Of a stretch of 64,000 bases of DNA, positions 11,241-23,675 are shown piece after piece. Where the stretch lies: NCBI RefSeq assembly GCF_003073045.1, contig NC_037602.1, positions 13,519,731-13,583,730 of the forward strand. Direction: 5' to 3'. The DNA comes from Pomacea canaliculata (Eukaryota > Mollusca > Gastropoda > Architaenioglossa > Ampullariidae). Made by a program: the position numbers and the translations under genes. The stretch's first letter is position 1. The number at the start of each line of letters is the position of its first letter. The notes beneath the pieces were generated by a model. It ran no database searches and was not told the origin of the DNA. It saw only the letters and a list, made by a program, of their open reading frames with translations.

Positions 11241-12290
11241 ATGGCGACAAGCGACCATCCACCTTCCATAACATCCTATCTACATACCTCGAATATGATG
11301 GCGGACAAAAATCTTTTCGCAAAAGTTAGCCAACGGATGGGTCTTCTTCCAACGACTACGAAAGGTTTGAACGACATCAAGAGTGTTGCAGAAGACAGCA
11401 CGCAGACGAAAGGGAGCGGCTCTCCTTTAGATGTGGTTAGACGAGAAGCCGAGGTGATTGCGGAAGATGTTATCATAAACTTCGGCAGAGATGACAGGAA
11501 ACCGCCGAACAAATTTTGTAAAACTATGAGAAGAACTGTGAAAGAACTGTCTTCCCGGCATGATATTGCTTTTAAGGGTATGGTGAACAAGCTGAACCTT
11601 GAAAGTAACAACCCTTTTCAAACATTCAACAACGTCGCCGATGAAATTTATGACGATGGACAGATCAACTGGGGAAGAATTGTGGCAGTGTATGCATTTG
11701 CTGCGAGGTTAGCAAACGATAAAGGTACTAACACTGACTTTCCAAAGAAAATTGCTCTCTTTGTTGGGAAGTACGTGGGCAACAAACTGGGACAGTGGAT
11801 CGTTGACAATGGAGGCTGGGTAAGTGTGACCGCTTTTGTGTATATTATAGATCTGTGTCTGTATGGTGAGGTATTAACCATAACGGTTTCTCTAACTTCA
11901 AAATTACTAATCTTTAATCAGCGTGTTAAAAGCCTTTGAAGAAATTGCCAGCATTTATCATCCCATATGAACCTTCTTTCAACATGAGTATTTTTAAAGC
12001 TACATAATGCGACAATTTTATTATCAGCTGTTTTCATTTTCTTTTGAGAATGGAGATGCTGCCTCCAAAGCAGTGTGTAAATGCATAATTTTATGAGAGC
12101 CTTTAACGTACTGTCAGTGCTTTACACTCATTATACAGCAAATAATGATAAATCCTATCTTTGCAATTTGCAGGAGGCTTTTGCAAGTTACTTTCCAGAT
12201 CAAGGAGATATTGAAGACACTATGTGGAAGGGATTACTGTTCACTGCTGTGGGACTTGGTGCATTAGCATCTGTGGTAGCCATAAGATAA
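11241..12290 (+). CDS. MCL1: MCL1-like Bcl-2 family protein
   Basis: Multi-BH-domain Bcl-2 family member, expected to act at the mitochondrial outer membrane in control of apoptosis. Two exons: 11241-11819 and 12174-12290, in phase, 231 residues. The BH3 region (about residues 95-117) contains RHDIAFKGMVNKL, close to the vertebrate MCL1 segment. BH1 is at 138-158 with NWGRIV, BH2 around 186-200 (WIVDNGGW then EAFASYF), and a hydrophobic tail anchor at about 213-229. The intron splits BH2 right after the Trp, as in classic Bcl-2 genes. Oddities: the BH3 Gly-Asp pair is replaced by Val-Lys, and the long N-terminal PEST region of vertebrate MCL1 is reduced to ~80 residues. MCL1 rather than BCL2/BCL2L1 is suggested by the BH3-BH1 spacing and sequence; anti-apoptotic activity is inferred. 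A 3' UTR of about 1.5 kb follows. Confidence 0.9.
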
Positions 12291-13847
12291 AGAGCCATTT
12301 GCCTGGGGTGTGACAGTTTGTCCTGTGATAATCCATCAGTCGCAGTAGCTGGATCAGTGGATGATTTTGTTACCAGCAAGATAATGGCAGTGAAATGGAT
12401 CATAATCGTCCTTGTCTGTTCAAACATTAACAGATACAAGATGAGTGTTCCTTTTTCTGCAACAAGATTTCTCACTGCCATTGAGGAACAATTTGGTTTA
12501 GAGATCTTAAAGACTGCCAGACGGTGAAAAGTGTGCTGTTGCGATGAGAACCCATGAGTGAAGCTGTTTTCAGGTTCATTATGAAACTAGTGCATTAGGA
12601 GCTGGTAATATCAGTAAAAGGCCTTCTTAAATTAAGCTGCAAAGAAAATCTTTCATAGTTCTATATAACAGATATTTAGGTTAGTAATGAACTGTCTGAC
12701 TTTGGCCTATGGTGCTGGATGAGAATCTGGCCTTTCGTTCTTTTTCTCAAGAGGAGTGTAGAAGTTTTCCTGAGTCTCTTCATTATAAGACTCTTTAATT
12801 TATAAATGATTTTTATTGACTTGGTACAAAGGTGATTATTTTGTAGCTATGGGGGAGGTATATTGTATTTTAGGTTCTGAAAACCTTAGACATGAGTGAC
12901 AGTTATCATTATGTTGATTCTTCCTGAATTATTAGTAACAGTCCTTTTTCAATAGCCCTGTGTCAGAAGTGGGTGTTTAATATTTTACCAAGACCTGTTA
13001 TTATTTGATTTTTTTTTTTCTTGGTAAAAGAATTATATAAGAAGTGGATGTCATGCAGTTTTGCTTTAAAAAATGCTGACAGTAGAGATTCGTTACACAT
13101 TGCATTAATTTTTTTTTTCTTTTTTCTTTTTTTGTACGGAAGAGGGATTTTAATTTTTCAAAAACAGGAAGAGTGCATTGAAAGATGTATATCTTTTGTG
13201 AATGATTCCTGCTTTTGTTTGTGCTTTTTGTAAAAGTGAATGTCCTAGGCATTTTGATGGTAGAGCCAAAAGTAAAGTGTATGTACTTTCACTCATCAGT
13301 CAGGTGTGTTGGGTGATTTGTGTGACTGTTATACACTTTTCATTAAGAAACTTAGTTTGGCATTGTTCCCCCTTTGGTCCTTGAGAACATGCAGTATAAA
13401 TGTAATGGTATATGTGTTTTGTTTTACCCCTCTCCCCTTTCTCCCAACATTTTCATTTGGTTGTTGTCAAAGTTAATGTGTTTTTTATTATCCTCCTCCC
13501 CCCTGTTTTGCATTGCTGAGCAGCTGAAAAATGGTGCTAAAATATTATCAGTGTGTATATGCTTAAAAAAAACCTGAAATAGTTGTGTGTCCTTCAAGTT
13601 CATTTCACATCTTACCCTCATCCCACATTTTTTGCCCCAAAAGTGCACTAGAATGTGTATAAGGTAAGTTATCGCCTTTTACAGGGTTGTACGGCTGTTT
13701 GTGTTTACAATTCTGTAAGGGGCTCTTAACAGAAAGAAACTGCCATATTCCTTTTTGTATGTAATAGTGATGTCAAGCAGATTACTTTTTTCATTTGTTC
13801 AGCTGTGCAAAAAAATCCCATGTAATTATTTTTAACAACTTTTGTGC

Positions 13848-13853
13848 AATAAA
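13848..13853 (+). terminator. Poly(A) signal AATAAA for the MCL1-like gene
   Basis: AATAAA followed about 20 bases later by a GT-rich stretch (TTGTGTCCTTGT). It closes a long A/T-rich 3' UTR (12291-13875) that has no other open frame worth calling. Confidence 0.7.
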
Positions 13854-15289
13854 AGCTGTTATATTTATCAGTATTCCTTGTGTCCTTGTACTAATGCAGA
13901 GTTTTTTTTAAAAATAAATAATTAAAGGCGGGTTGTAGGGAGAGCTATAAAACAAAACTAGTTTTTTGCAATAATCTCAAGCTTCACATCGAAAATTCAT
14001 TTCTCCACACCCATGATATTTTTGTTGGCAAAATGCCATCGCCAGCCCAGCTACAATTAACATGCGCTAATAAGCACACCGCTTGTGAAATCCATGGCCT
14101 TCATCTTGGCAGCCGTCGTGTGGGTTGTGAGACAGGTTTGTAGCGGAAAACCCAGAATACGTCACTAAGCCCTCAAAGCACAGTGTCGAGAGGGGCAACA
14201 GGACCTGGAAACCAGTGTTGTGACAAATGTTGCCAGGGACCTGCTGTGAGCACGATAAGTTTACCTCCCACGAGTTGAGGCATCTGGAAAGAAGCCGATT
14301 TAACTAAAGGCGAAGGTGGGGGAGGGAGGTTTTTGGCAAGATTTTGTTGTATGTTTTAGGTGTAGTGTAGAGTGGAAAAGTGGGCTGTAAATGGTTATCA
14401 GCTACGTGTTCTTTATGTCGGTCATCGAACATAAAAGGTTACATAAATATTGAAAAACACTCTCTCACTGACCGTCAGAACCAAAGAAGCTCTATTTTCT
14501 GCGAATGCTAATAAGTAATCGGCATCACAAGACAAATACTGGTATGGTGTGGGTGACGGCTTTGCCTGCATGTGACTTGTAAATGATGTAAAAGAAACAG
14601 TTTACCTATACATAACTAGCACCAATCACTTCAGGCGATGACCATATGGAGAACCCATTTTAAATGTTTCGCTTGAGCGGCCGATCTAGGTACATGGCTG
14701 TCTTTGTCTATGTTCATACTGAAAATTTCTGCATGTTTAACGCCTTTAGCGAGTATTCACGAGTGTAAATAATTATGTACACCCAGTTCATGCGTTGTTT
14801 AAATTTAAGTTAACGTGGAATTACCTTCGTAGTGTTTTGTCATGTTCTCGTCTGTCGCTGACCTGTATTGCCGCGTGTTCATTATGTACGGAGTGTAAGC
14901 TCCAAAACTTTTGCAAGCCTCGTGATGTCACATTATGCAACAGGCATAGGAGCTAGCGATAAGCTGCTGACAGTACAGAACAGCCTGTTTTGAAAGGTCT
15001 GAGGTGTGTATCCGTGTGTGTGTGTTAATATACAAGCACTCAAAATCACACTAGTTGATTCCTGTCTATCACTAAACCAAATGCGATCAAAACTAAATGT
15101 AAATCGAACCTCTAGTGGTACAATTACTCCACAAAAATCCACGGTGATCCTCCAGTCAGTGCTCGCTCATGGAAATCAGCGGCAGCGAGAAATCCAATGC
15201 GCTAATAAAGAAAGGAATCATTTGAAGGCAGCTCTATACTAGTCTAATTCTACAAGAGGCCAAGATAGATAGTGACAACTGAACGAAAA

Positions 15290-15600
15290 CTCATGCTACA
15301 ACCCGCTCGAAGACCCTCTTCGCCGAGCAAACCGTCATTTCTGCCTCCGAACCGGACATCGAACCTTCGGAGGATAGGCGAAGAGTGTCCTATGTGCGAC
15401 TGGGGCGAGAGTGAGAGAGACCAGACGTGTCCTCTTGTAAACTAGCTTCGACTCCAGACATGTCCTGATCACATCGACTTGTCCACTAAGTACAGCTATT
15501 GCATTCGTATAAAAGGATAGAGATGACCAAAGTCTTATGGAACTTTTGGCAGTAGTCTGTTGTGTTTGGTCATGAATGTTCTGTCCAAGCAAGTCCCTAC
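15290..15600 (+). mobile_element. Decayed LINE C-terminal fragment
   Basis: Translating the plus strand in shifting frames gives pieces such as CRTGHR, EECPMCDWGE, CPDHIDLSTK and PKSYGTFGS, in the order found in the Cys/His-containing C-terminal region of some invertebrate non-LTR retrotransposons. Frames are broken several times and no complete domain remains. The family is a guess from motif order. Confidence 0.4.
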
Positions 15601-15884
15601 TGCTTTTTGATTTATTGTTCTATGTGAGGTTTGATTTAAGTATTTGTAAACCTCAAGTTCATCCAGTTTGTTGCAGTTCATGGTGACTTTGGTTTGAGTT
15701 GTATTGCTTCGTTTGTTTTAATCGAAACTCACGTCTATTATTGATGATGAGCTTCTTAGTGAATTTGTTAGTTTTTTATTACTGGTATCAACATAGCGTT
15801 CTGCATCCTACTGGGTGAAGTGAACATTTCCCAACTGTCATACTTTCAAGGAGAAGGTTCAAGTGGACGGATTAAAGGCTATTA

Positions 15885-15992
15885 CCACGACCTGATATCC
15901 CTGGACTGCTGGCAGACGATTTTTTTTCCAGTTAACTGCTAAAACGAGGCACTAGACGACATAGCTTCCGGTTTATTCACATTCTTTGTTAC
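15885..15992 (-). repeat. Dispersed ~105-bp repeat, copy 1
   Basis: The minus-strand reading of this segment matches 32075-32190 on the plus strand, sharing runs such as AACAAAGAATGTGA, AAACCGGAAGCT, TTTTAGCAGTTAACTGGAAA and TCGTCTGCCAGCAGTCCAGG. Neither terminal repeats nor coding sequence is evident, so the class of element is unknown. Confidence 0.75.
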
Positions 15993-16652
15993 TTTCTAGG
16001 AAACTTGTGGGGGTTGAGTGTTTTAGCTGTCAGTCCTTCTTGCAAACTTGGTCTCATTCCGTTATTGCTAGTCTTCTGTTATACTTCCCTCAAACCCCAG
16101 TCCAGTCGTGAATATGGGAGCTGTTCTAATCGTGGAATTATGGTCTTTGGTTGTTTTTTTTTTATATCTTGATAAGGTCCTCAGACCCGTATAACACTTT
16201 AGTGTAAAATTAGAACACACAATAACCAAGGGTGTAGCTTAGCCAATAATTAATTAGTGTCGTGCAATTCTAATCCATAACTATTCCAGTCAATGTTGAT
16301 AGCTGATGGACATATACCGTGCTTAATGTTAGGAGATAATGCAATTGTTGGTGAGTTTAGTGTGATAACATAACTGTAATATCGCAGTGCCCATAGCATC
16401 AGATGAAGACACCATACAATCGAACACGACGACAAAGACGAAGCAAAGACCTGAAGCCATCGTGTGCTAATGTATTGTAAATCCTCAAACTAATCGCGAG
16501 ACCAAATGTGAATAATGCCAGTTGCTAAGGTGATTTTGTGATTCCTCGTTTCCCATGATTACATCTCTCTCTCACTCACACACACACACATATACACATG
16601 AACAGAAATAACAAAAGGCATTTTTGGAGACTGTCAGTTTTGTGTGTGTGGG

Positions 16653-16728
16653 TTTTGTTTTTTTGTTTGTTTTTTGTTTGTTTGTTTGTTTGTTTGTTTG
16701 TTTGTTTGTTTGTTTGTTTGTTTGTTTT
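16653..16728 (+). repeat. (GTTT)n microsatellite
   Basis: A nearly uninterrupted run of TTTG units, preceded by interrupted T/G sequence from about 16640. Confidence 0.95.
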
Positions 16729-19254
16729 GGCATCTGCAACTAAGTCACCATGCTTGATATTTGATTAGTTCTGTTAGTTTATCAGCTAACTGTTAATACT
16801 ATCCAGTTCGATGAAAGAACTGTCCACTTGACAACCAGCAAATCAGGTGAATATCGCCGCTGCTGTGATGGTACACATATAGATTAATTACTTTTATCAA
16901 TCTAGCACCAAGCAACGGCAGGCACATTCGTGTACGCACAGGAATGCAGGATCGGTTACTCGGAAAAATGCGTGCTATCTACTGACCTGTTCTTTCGGTT
17001 TGTCAAGTGCATTCGGATTTTTCAATACTCTTTGGGGTAGCATGATCTGAGCAGAAAAAAAGCTATACAATCATAAGTGGTGGTGGAGCCACATCGACAC
17101 AGAGGGGTGTGGGTATGGGGAACTTGCACCGGTGCGTTGTTAGGGGTACAATGTACGATTATGGCATTTTGTTAGGGGAGTTGATATGTGTGGTTCTAGG
17201 ACGTGTATAGATATTAATTCGTGGTAAGTTGGACGCAACTTCAGTGGATTGAGCGACGAGAAACAAGTTTCCTACTTGTTCTAAAAGTCTGAACATGTTT
17301 AGTCTCCCCTTTAGAGGTGCAGTCGCGCGTAAGACAGTTCAAACAAATCAACCTACGGGTCTGCACGGCGACGTGGCGATCGAAGGTACACAAGTACACG
17401 AAACTACTTCCCGGTAGAATATTCCAGAAGTTTTCAGAAGGGTCCGGTCGAACAGTTGCCTCACAGCAGCTCACCAAATACTTTTGGCTTGTGTTCAAGT
17501 CTCTGAATATTAACTTTTCATAGTCGGGTACAGTTTCTTATAGTTTTGTCCTCTCCAAAGTCTAGGAAAGCATTATTTAACAGACATTTTTTGCACTTAT
17601 GCACTATTTTGAAGGAGAATAGTTTTTACTGGTTACGCAAGCACAGACGGCGAGATGAGCGAAGCAGACAACACTACCGGCAAATTTATGTAAAGAAGAC
17701 AACACTTTCTTTCCTATGTATTAAAAAAAACATGTATTGGTACGGAGGAAAAACGAAAAGGTCAGCAGATGTACTCGGTCACCTCCTTCCCCACAACCTC
17801 CACGTCCCCATGCACCGATCACGTCCATGATAAGGTAGGTAAGGATGTCAAGGCTGTTCAGTTGACGTAATGTCTATACATAGAATCTACCTGAACCTAT
17901 CGGACGGAGTCCTTTAGCCACTCACAGGTGGGTGCATCGCCTCACGTTGTTTACGTCTGAACAGCCAGGTATTTTTCCGCCACCTTGGCATTCTTAGCCG
18001 GCTTGGTGGGGAGTGCTGGCAGCTCTGACGTCGATCGTGGGCGGAGAGGAGTGAACGGGAGAGAACATTCGGTTTTGGACCGTTGCCAACTTTTCTCTCA
18101 CCTCTGTATTCCCTCCCCACCTACTTTCTCCTACCTCCACACGACTCATGCTGCTACAGGTACAAACATAGGTTAACAAACACCTTCCTTTTAAACGTTT
18201 TTTTCTCTCCTTGTTTTCCTTCGTTGCTCCGTTCACCTCAATTCTGTCCAATCGGATTGAGAGTGTCAGAATATGTTTATGTTTATGTAATTTTTTAAAA
18301 TATGTTTGCGATATGATGTACACAGAGCTTTAAAGAAGTTCCGTTCTTTTTTCCAGTTTTATTAGGCAGGCAGAAAAATATATAGATAGAGAACCATAGT
18401 GAGCAGGTTCTTGCAGCTTTGCCAATGTGCTTGAAGCAGTAAAAGACATGTCATGTCATGTCATGTCAGCCTATCATGAACATGGAGTTTTAGGTACAGA
18501 TGTTCTAAGGGGAAAAAAAGTATGGTAGGGTTTCCATCGTGTACAGGCTCTTTCTGGAAATGTTCATCTTAATTTTATTTTGCGCCCCTTTTCTTGTCAT
18601 GTCCGATCGGATCCAAGCTTTTCCTCTAAAAGTATCGCTCGTCTGGTTAGTCTGCTTACAGATCCTGTCACTGGGGTCTCTCCCGAGAATGAACCCGCAA
18701 AGTATTCATCTTTATAGGAACTCACTATAATACCGGACTTCCTCTTTAACAGGCTGTTCGCATTGAGAGCTTAACTGTGATCACGATCGAGGAAATGTAT
18801 TTTTTGTGATAAAACTAGTAAAGCAAAATTTCAATAGTTCTCATACAGGCAAATTTTGTAAGGAAAAGTACAGTCTCCGCCCTCTGAAAAACTTGTTTGC
18901 AGGATGCGATTGCCACGTCTTTCCTCATCCACACCCAATGTCGTAAAATAGCAACAAATACATACTTGTATACTTCCGTTTGTGTTGTTGTTTTTTTTTG
19001 TTTTTTTTTGGTTTTGTTTTTTTGTTGTTTTTTGGCCAGCTAAGTTAAATAATCACAACTTTAGTGTAGTTGTTAACAAGTTATGGAAGATAGACAGGGG
19101 AGAATAGTGATAGAAAGAGTGTGTTTTAAACTGGAGAGATCCTGTGAGAATGACATGGCGTTTCAGTTTATATGTCGACACTGATGACTAAGCAGCTATA
19201 TCAGATGCACTCCCGTTGAGGATTGGGGAGAGTTTACAGCGTCGGGGGGAATGT

Positions 19255-19350
19255 GTAACTGTCGATAGGCCGGTGTTATCGTTAACTGAAAACCGTGTTT
19301 TCCCCCGAGGCGAGCGAGCGCAAAACACACCGGCCTGTTCACTATAGCAA
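19255..19350. repeat. GC-rich palindromic (foldback) unit
   Basis: AGGCCGGTGT at 19267-19276 pairs with ACACCGGCCT at about 19327-19336. Inside, CCGTGTTTT can also pair with AAAACACACCGG. The loop carries CCCCCGAGGCGAGCGAGCG. The structure contrasts with the A/T-rich surroundings. It could be a small foldback transposon or a structured regulatory element; no target duplication is clear. Confidence 0.6.
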
Positions 19351-22300
19351 TTACATATCTACAACAAAAGTTAAAAAATTACTTTATTAATGACTGGACC
19401 GAGTACCGAATGTAATTGCATGCCCCTTCTCGCCTCATTCCAAAGATGCCCCGTGCCCGAGTTAAACATCTTGACGTCACAGATCTCCATGGATACGCCT
19501 AATTAGCATATTAATGGTCTCTTTGTCTCACAATGGCCGTCAATCTATGAAAGCGTGGACGATCATGCCGTCCGGAGCTTAGACCTCTTTCTGCCCAGGG
19601 TAGTGTAAGCATGTGCGTGTTTATGGAGGATAATTTTGCATTAAATTCTGGGAAATACAGCCTTCCTCTGTGCTGAGCTCCAGCCAATGTCTCGGAAGGT
19701 TTGAGAGTCTTGTAAAACTTAAAACGTTTTTAAGGTGACCGAACAGGTTTGCAGTAGACAGTGCTTATGTTTCATTACCGAGAAACATTTAATGGTAGCC
19801 CCCATCTCCCAACCCCCACACATGTTCTTTATGGGATCAGAGGAAAATGTAATACACAGATATTTCTTCAAAAGGGTAAAGGAGGGCCGACAATCGATAC
19901 TAATCCAATAAGTGACCGTTGTTTAACGACCGGCTTTGTTACAAAAAGAACGACACTCTGTGTGATTGTGTGAGTGAGCAAGAGTGTCTGTGTGTGCGCT
20001 TGTGTGAGAGAGTGAGTGAGATATGGAAGGAAAAAGACGCACGAATGTACTGAGGACCTGCGTAAGCAATGTTTCTACCGATCGAAATATCTATACATCT
20101 CCAGCCTGACCTTTCAACTAAGTGGGTGGAGTGACCGATTTCTTTCGTCAGAAGAATAAGGGTGTTTACTGTTTACAAAACTACGTCAAAACCAGTGACT
20201 AATTGTCGGGTACCTGTTGACTAACCTAATCGGCAGGTACACAAAATATCCAATGGCAAAGACATGCGAAGACCGCGCAAGGCTCGTAGAAAACAGGTGT
20301 GGACATTAACACGCGCACCACCAGGTAGGTGCGTCTCTTGTGTCACAGATGACACCTCCAGAAATATATAACTTGTACGTCAAACGATCGTGACTGTACA
20401 CAAATGTTTCCTTGCTTTTCTCAGACCCCTCCGTATTGTAGCTCACATCGAGTTTCGAACTTAATTCTTCAGGACAGTTTATATACAACGCACTTCAACA
20501 TTGGAGAATAAAATACTGACTTTACAAAATAGAAGGATGAACTCGCTCATTTAGCAAAGCCTTGTCAAATCTGCTCTACAACTCAATTTGACCAGTTAAT
20601 GGTAAGGAGCAAAATTTTGCTGTCCTAAGTGGGTAAAGTTCAGTGCGAGATACTGTTTCCCCAAGTCCTTCCCCTTCCGTGATACACGCATACAAAAACT
20701 CCCATGTGCAGAAATCGCACTGCCCCTATGATAGGTCGGGAGAGGGAAGTCGATCCTCGAAAGGACAGGTTCGTGACGCTGTATCGAGTAGTTTCATGGA
20801 CGTCTGCTCTCTCCCACTCACACATACAGTCTTGCCTTTCTTTCTCTTGTTTTAGTTTACTGACGTTTCTCAAACCACACAGTTTTATATTTAGATGTCA
20901 CGGGTGTGCAAATGTCCTCAATCATAGATTTATTTACTTGCTTGCTTCACGAAACAGACCCGACTCGAGCCTAATACATTCTTAGACACGTCTGCGCAAG
21001 AGTGTAAAGTACACACCTTTGCAGTTTTGACCTACAACTTGTTATTCGTCTTACCTGTGCTTTTAACTCTTTTGTTGTTCATATCCTTAACACCCTTTCG
21101 TGACTCTGGGGAAGACATTGTGTACCTGTGGACCAGCAAGCTCAACGGTGCAGGTATGAGTGAAGAAAGTAGTGTTCAATGACCCTAACCCTAACCCCAT
21201 GACGTAAGGAATTATTTTGTATCAAATTAGACACGTGTGTGCTGGCACTTCTTTTTTTATTTTGTATCTAATTAGACGTGTATGTTCATGCGAGCACGCA
21301 TGCTGTTGTAATTCATGAAATAATAAAATAGGGTAAAGGCTGAAACTGTTCGATCGTTAAGACCTTTGTTTATAAATACAAGTTATTTAATAATAATAGA
21401 ACCTGAGGCTGAAACTGACTGACCGCTAACGTATTTCTCCCACCCCCGGGGAAAATATTTTCTAATACAGTTCGTGGAATCGATCAGAGACTCAAATAAC
21501 AAGAGCTTGACAACAATCGACAACAAAGGTAGTCCTCAAGCACTTTCTCCACCACCACCACCAACTGCGCACCCTCCACACTGTCAAGTGTCACAAGCGC
21601 GAGGTCTTGTCAGTGTCACGCCATCTCGCGCCGCTCCGCTGAGCACGTGTCATGTGACGCCTTTCTGCAGCCGCTGGGCTAGAATTTCCCAGAAACGTCG
21701 GCGGGGAGCGTTTTTGACATCCGCATTGACGCACAGCTTGTTTGAGCCAGAGGAGATTTGGTTTTCCCCAAACATTTTCGCTTTTTCTTTCACTTTTTTC
21801 AAGTAAAGGAATCCACCGCGTTCTGCGCGTAAGGAACAACTGATAGCGAAATGATCCGAAAGTATAGGGATTATTTTGAGCATCTATGAATCCCCCCTTT
21901 AAACTACTACGTATTTACAGTTGTTGACAAACATTTGATATTTTAAACTACAACATTTCAGTTAGGTCACTTTTCTTAACGATACAGAAAATGCATCCCT
22001 GAAACATGGCTTTAATATACTTTATAGTATATTATTACTATTCTGTCCTTACGTAGAAGATTTAAGAAAACAGTTTGCCCCCTTAATATTCGCCGTCTTT
22101 ATCAATAGTTTCTGCTCTTTCACTTTCCCCCCTTCATTGTTGCTTCGAGTCCCAGCTAAAGTACGATTGCATCGATTTTCAGGGCTTGAACCTCGGAGGT
22201 AGCTGTCTTGTTGCATCAGCAGTCCTGTCTCATTTTGACACATTAGATCCCTTTGCCATCCGAAATTTGTGAGCTTTACCTGGTGTGGACAGAGCGATGA

Positions 22301-23044
22301 GAATATTTTACAGCCCAGTCCAGAAAAGAAAAAAATAAAACGTTTTAGGTGTTAACTTGAACTGAGGTCGTCGGGACCTTGGCTATTCTCTTTTTTCAGC
22401 TCCTCTATTCCCAGACTCTACCTACGAGGAAAAACTTTCATTTTTATACATTTAGATATTTATGGGTGTGATTTGTAGATACACTAATGATAAATCATGT
22501 AAAAAAAAAAATTCTACTGTAACTTTGTACTTGCTGCATCATTGCACGTTTTAACATAGATGCTGCACTTTTCAAGGGCTATGCGTAATCAGTCATTGCT
22601 ATGTCAAGTTTGTCATTCATTTTGCCCCAGGGGGGTTCCAAGCAACCTATTCATTTTGCTCCTCAGATCGGCTGACAGTATTTGAAATGGTTTACCAAGT
22701 CATCATCATGATGATCTTCCCGGTTCATTTACTCTACTCCCTCATAACTCATCTGTCTCGTCCGAGATCGTGACGTTCGTTGCCGGCGAAAAGCCACATC
22801 TCACACCCTGCGGCCATGGGTGTCACTAAAAATAACACTTCTTCATCCCAGTACAATGTCCGAGATTTACTACAGTGGGCCTGCCACCTTGTTCCCTTGG
22901 TTCCTACGCCACAGACTTCTTCATCAATAACAAGTCTCAATCCTGCCGTTGAAACTTTGCCTAACTTTAAGCAGTTGCTGATAAAAGTTTACTGATAAAA
23001 TTAAGCTTTCCTTTAATAAAATCTATTGTGTTTGCAATGCAGAG

Positions 23045-23675
23045 CAGGGGCGGGAGCCTTGTTTCCTCCGAGGGTCTTTTTGATTTTTATAACTTCATTC
23101 GCGGGCCTAGAGTCTGTAAACTATATGTTTATAGCTAGAAAGTTCTTGATCAACCCTTTTTCTTAATGCGCTATTTTCTATTTATAGTTGTGCAGTGAAA
23201 GTACATTAATAATAAACATTGATAATAATGATGATAATTAATAGTTCACGCATACTTCCTGAGATAGGAGTTTATGCATTTACAGTCTACACAGAGACAT
23301 GCTTGCACACTCACAAATGAACTCAGAAACTCAAACGAATTTTTACCAGCCAAAGCTTTTTAATTTGCTCGTCTTTTACACAGCAATGTCGACGATTTTT
23401 TTTGAATTGTAAGAATTAACATAGTCAAAGAACGCTACAGCCGACAGCAAATCATATAGGTCGCAGGCATCCGACGAGAAGCACACGCGTCTGTCCCGTC
23501 ATGTGCTCGCATGTGTCATGTCTATCCCGTCATGGACGCTTCTCGCTTGACCTCAAAAATTTGCATTATTATTATTCACTAAAAAATACATTTATGTTAA
23601 TATGAAATAAATGCTTATAGATTTACTGAAATCTGCGGCTGGATCAAACGGTGGGCCGGAAGTTCCACACCCCTG
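23045..23675 (+). mobile_element. hAT non-autonomous element, family B (631 bp, TSD ATGCAGAG)
   Basis: It starts CAGGGGCGGGAGCC and ends TTCCACACCCCTG, flanked by a perfect 8-bp duplication ATGCAGAG (23037-23044 and 23676-23683). The sequence after the left end (CCTCCGAGGGTC, TTTATAACTTCATTCGCGGG) resembles the start of known hAT elements whose ends read CAGGGGTG. There is no transposase frame. The target site is one base different from that of the family A copy at 41622. Confidence 0.88.

Noticed and set aside
17546-17830. 94-residue open frame in the gene-poor region
   Set aside because: Basic, low-complexity translation without partner exons or recognisable domain.
21183-21197. CCCTAACCCTAACCCC, telomere-like
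   Set aside because: Only two and a half units, too short to claim an interstitial telomere or chromosome end.
21474-21806. 110-residue plus-strand open frame with a proline run
   Set aside because: No splice context or similarity; the patch looks like CpG-rich non-coding DNA with frames open on both strands.
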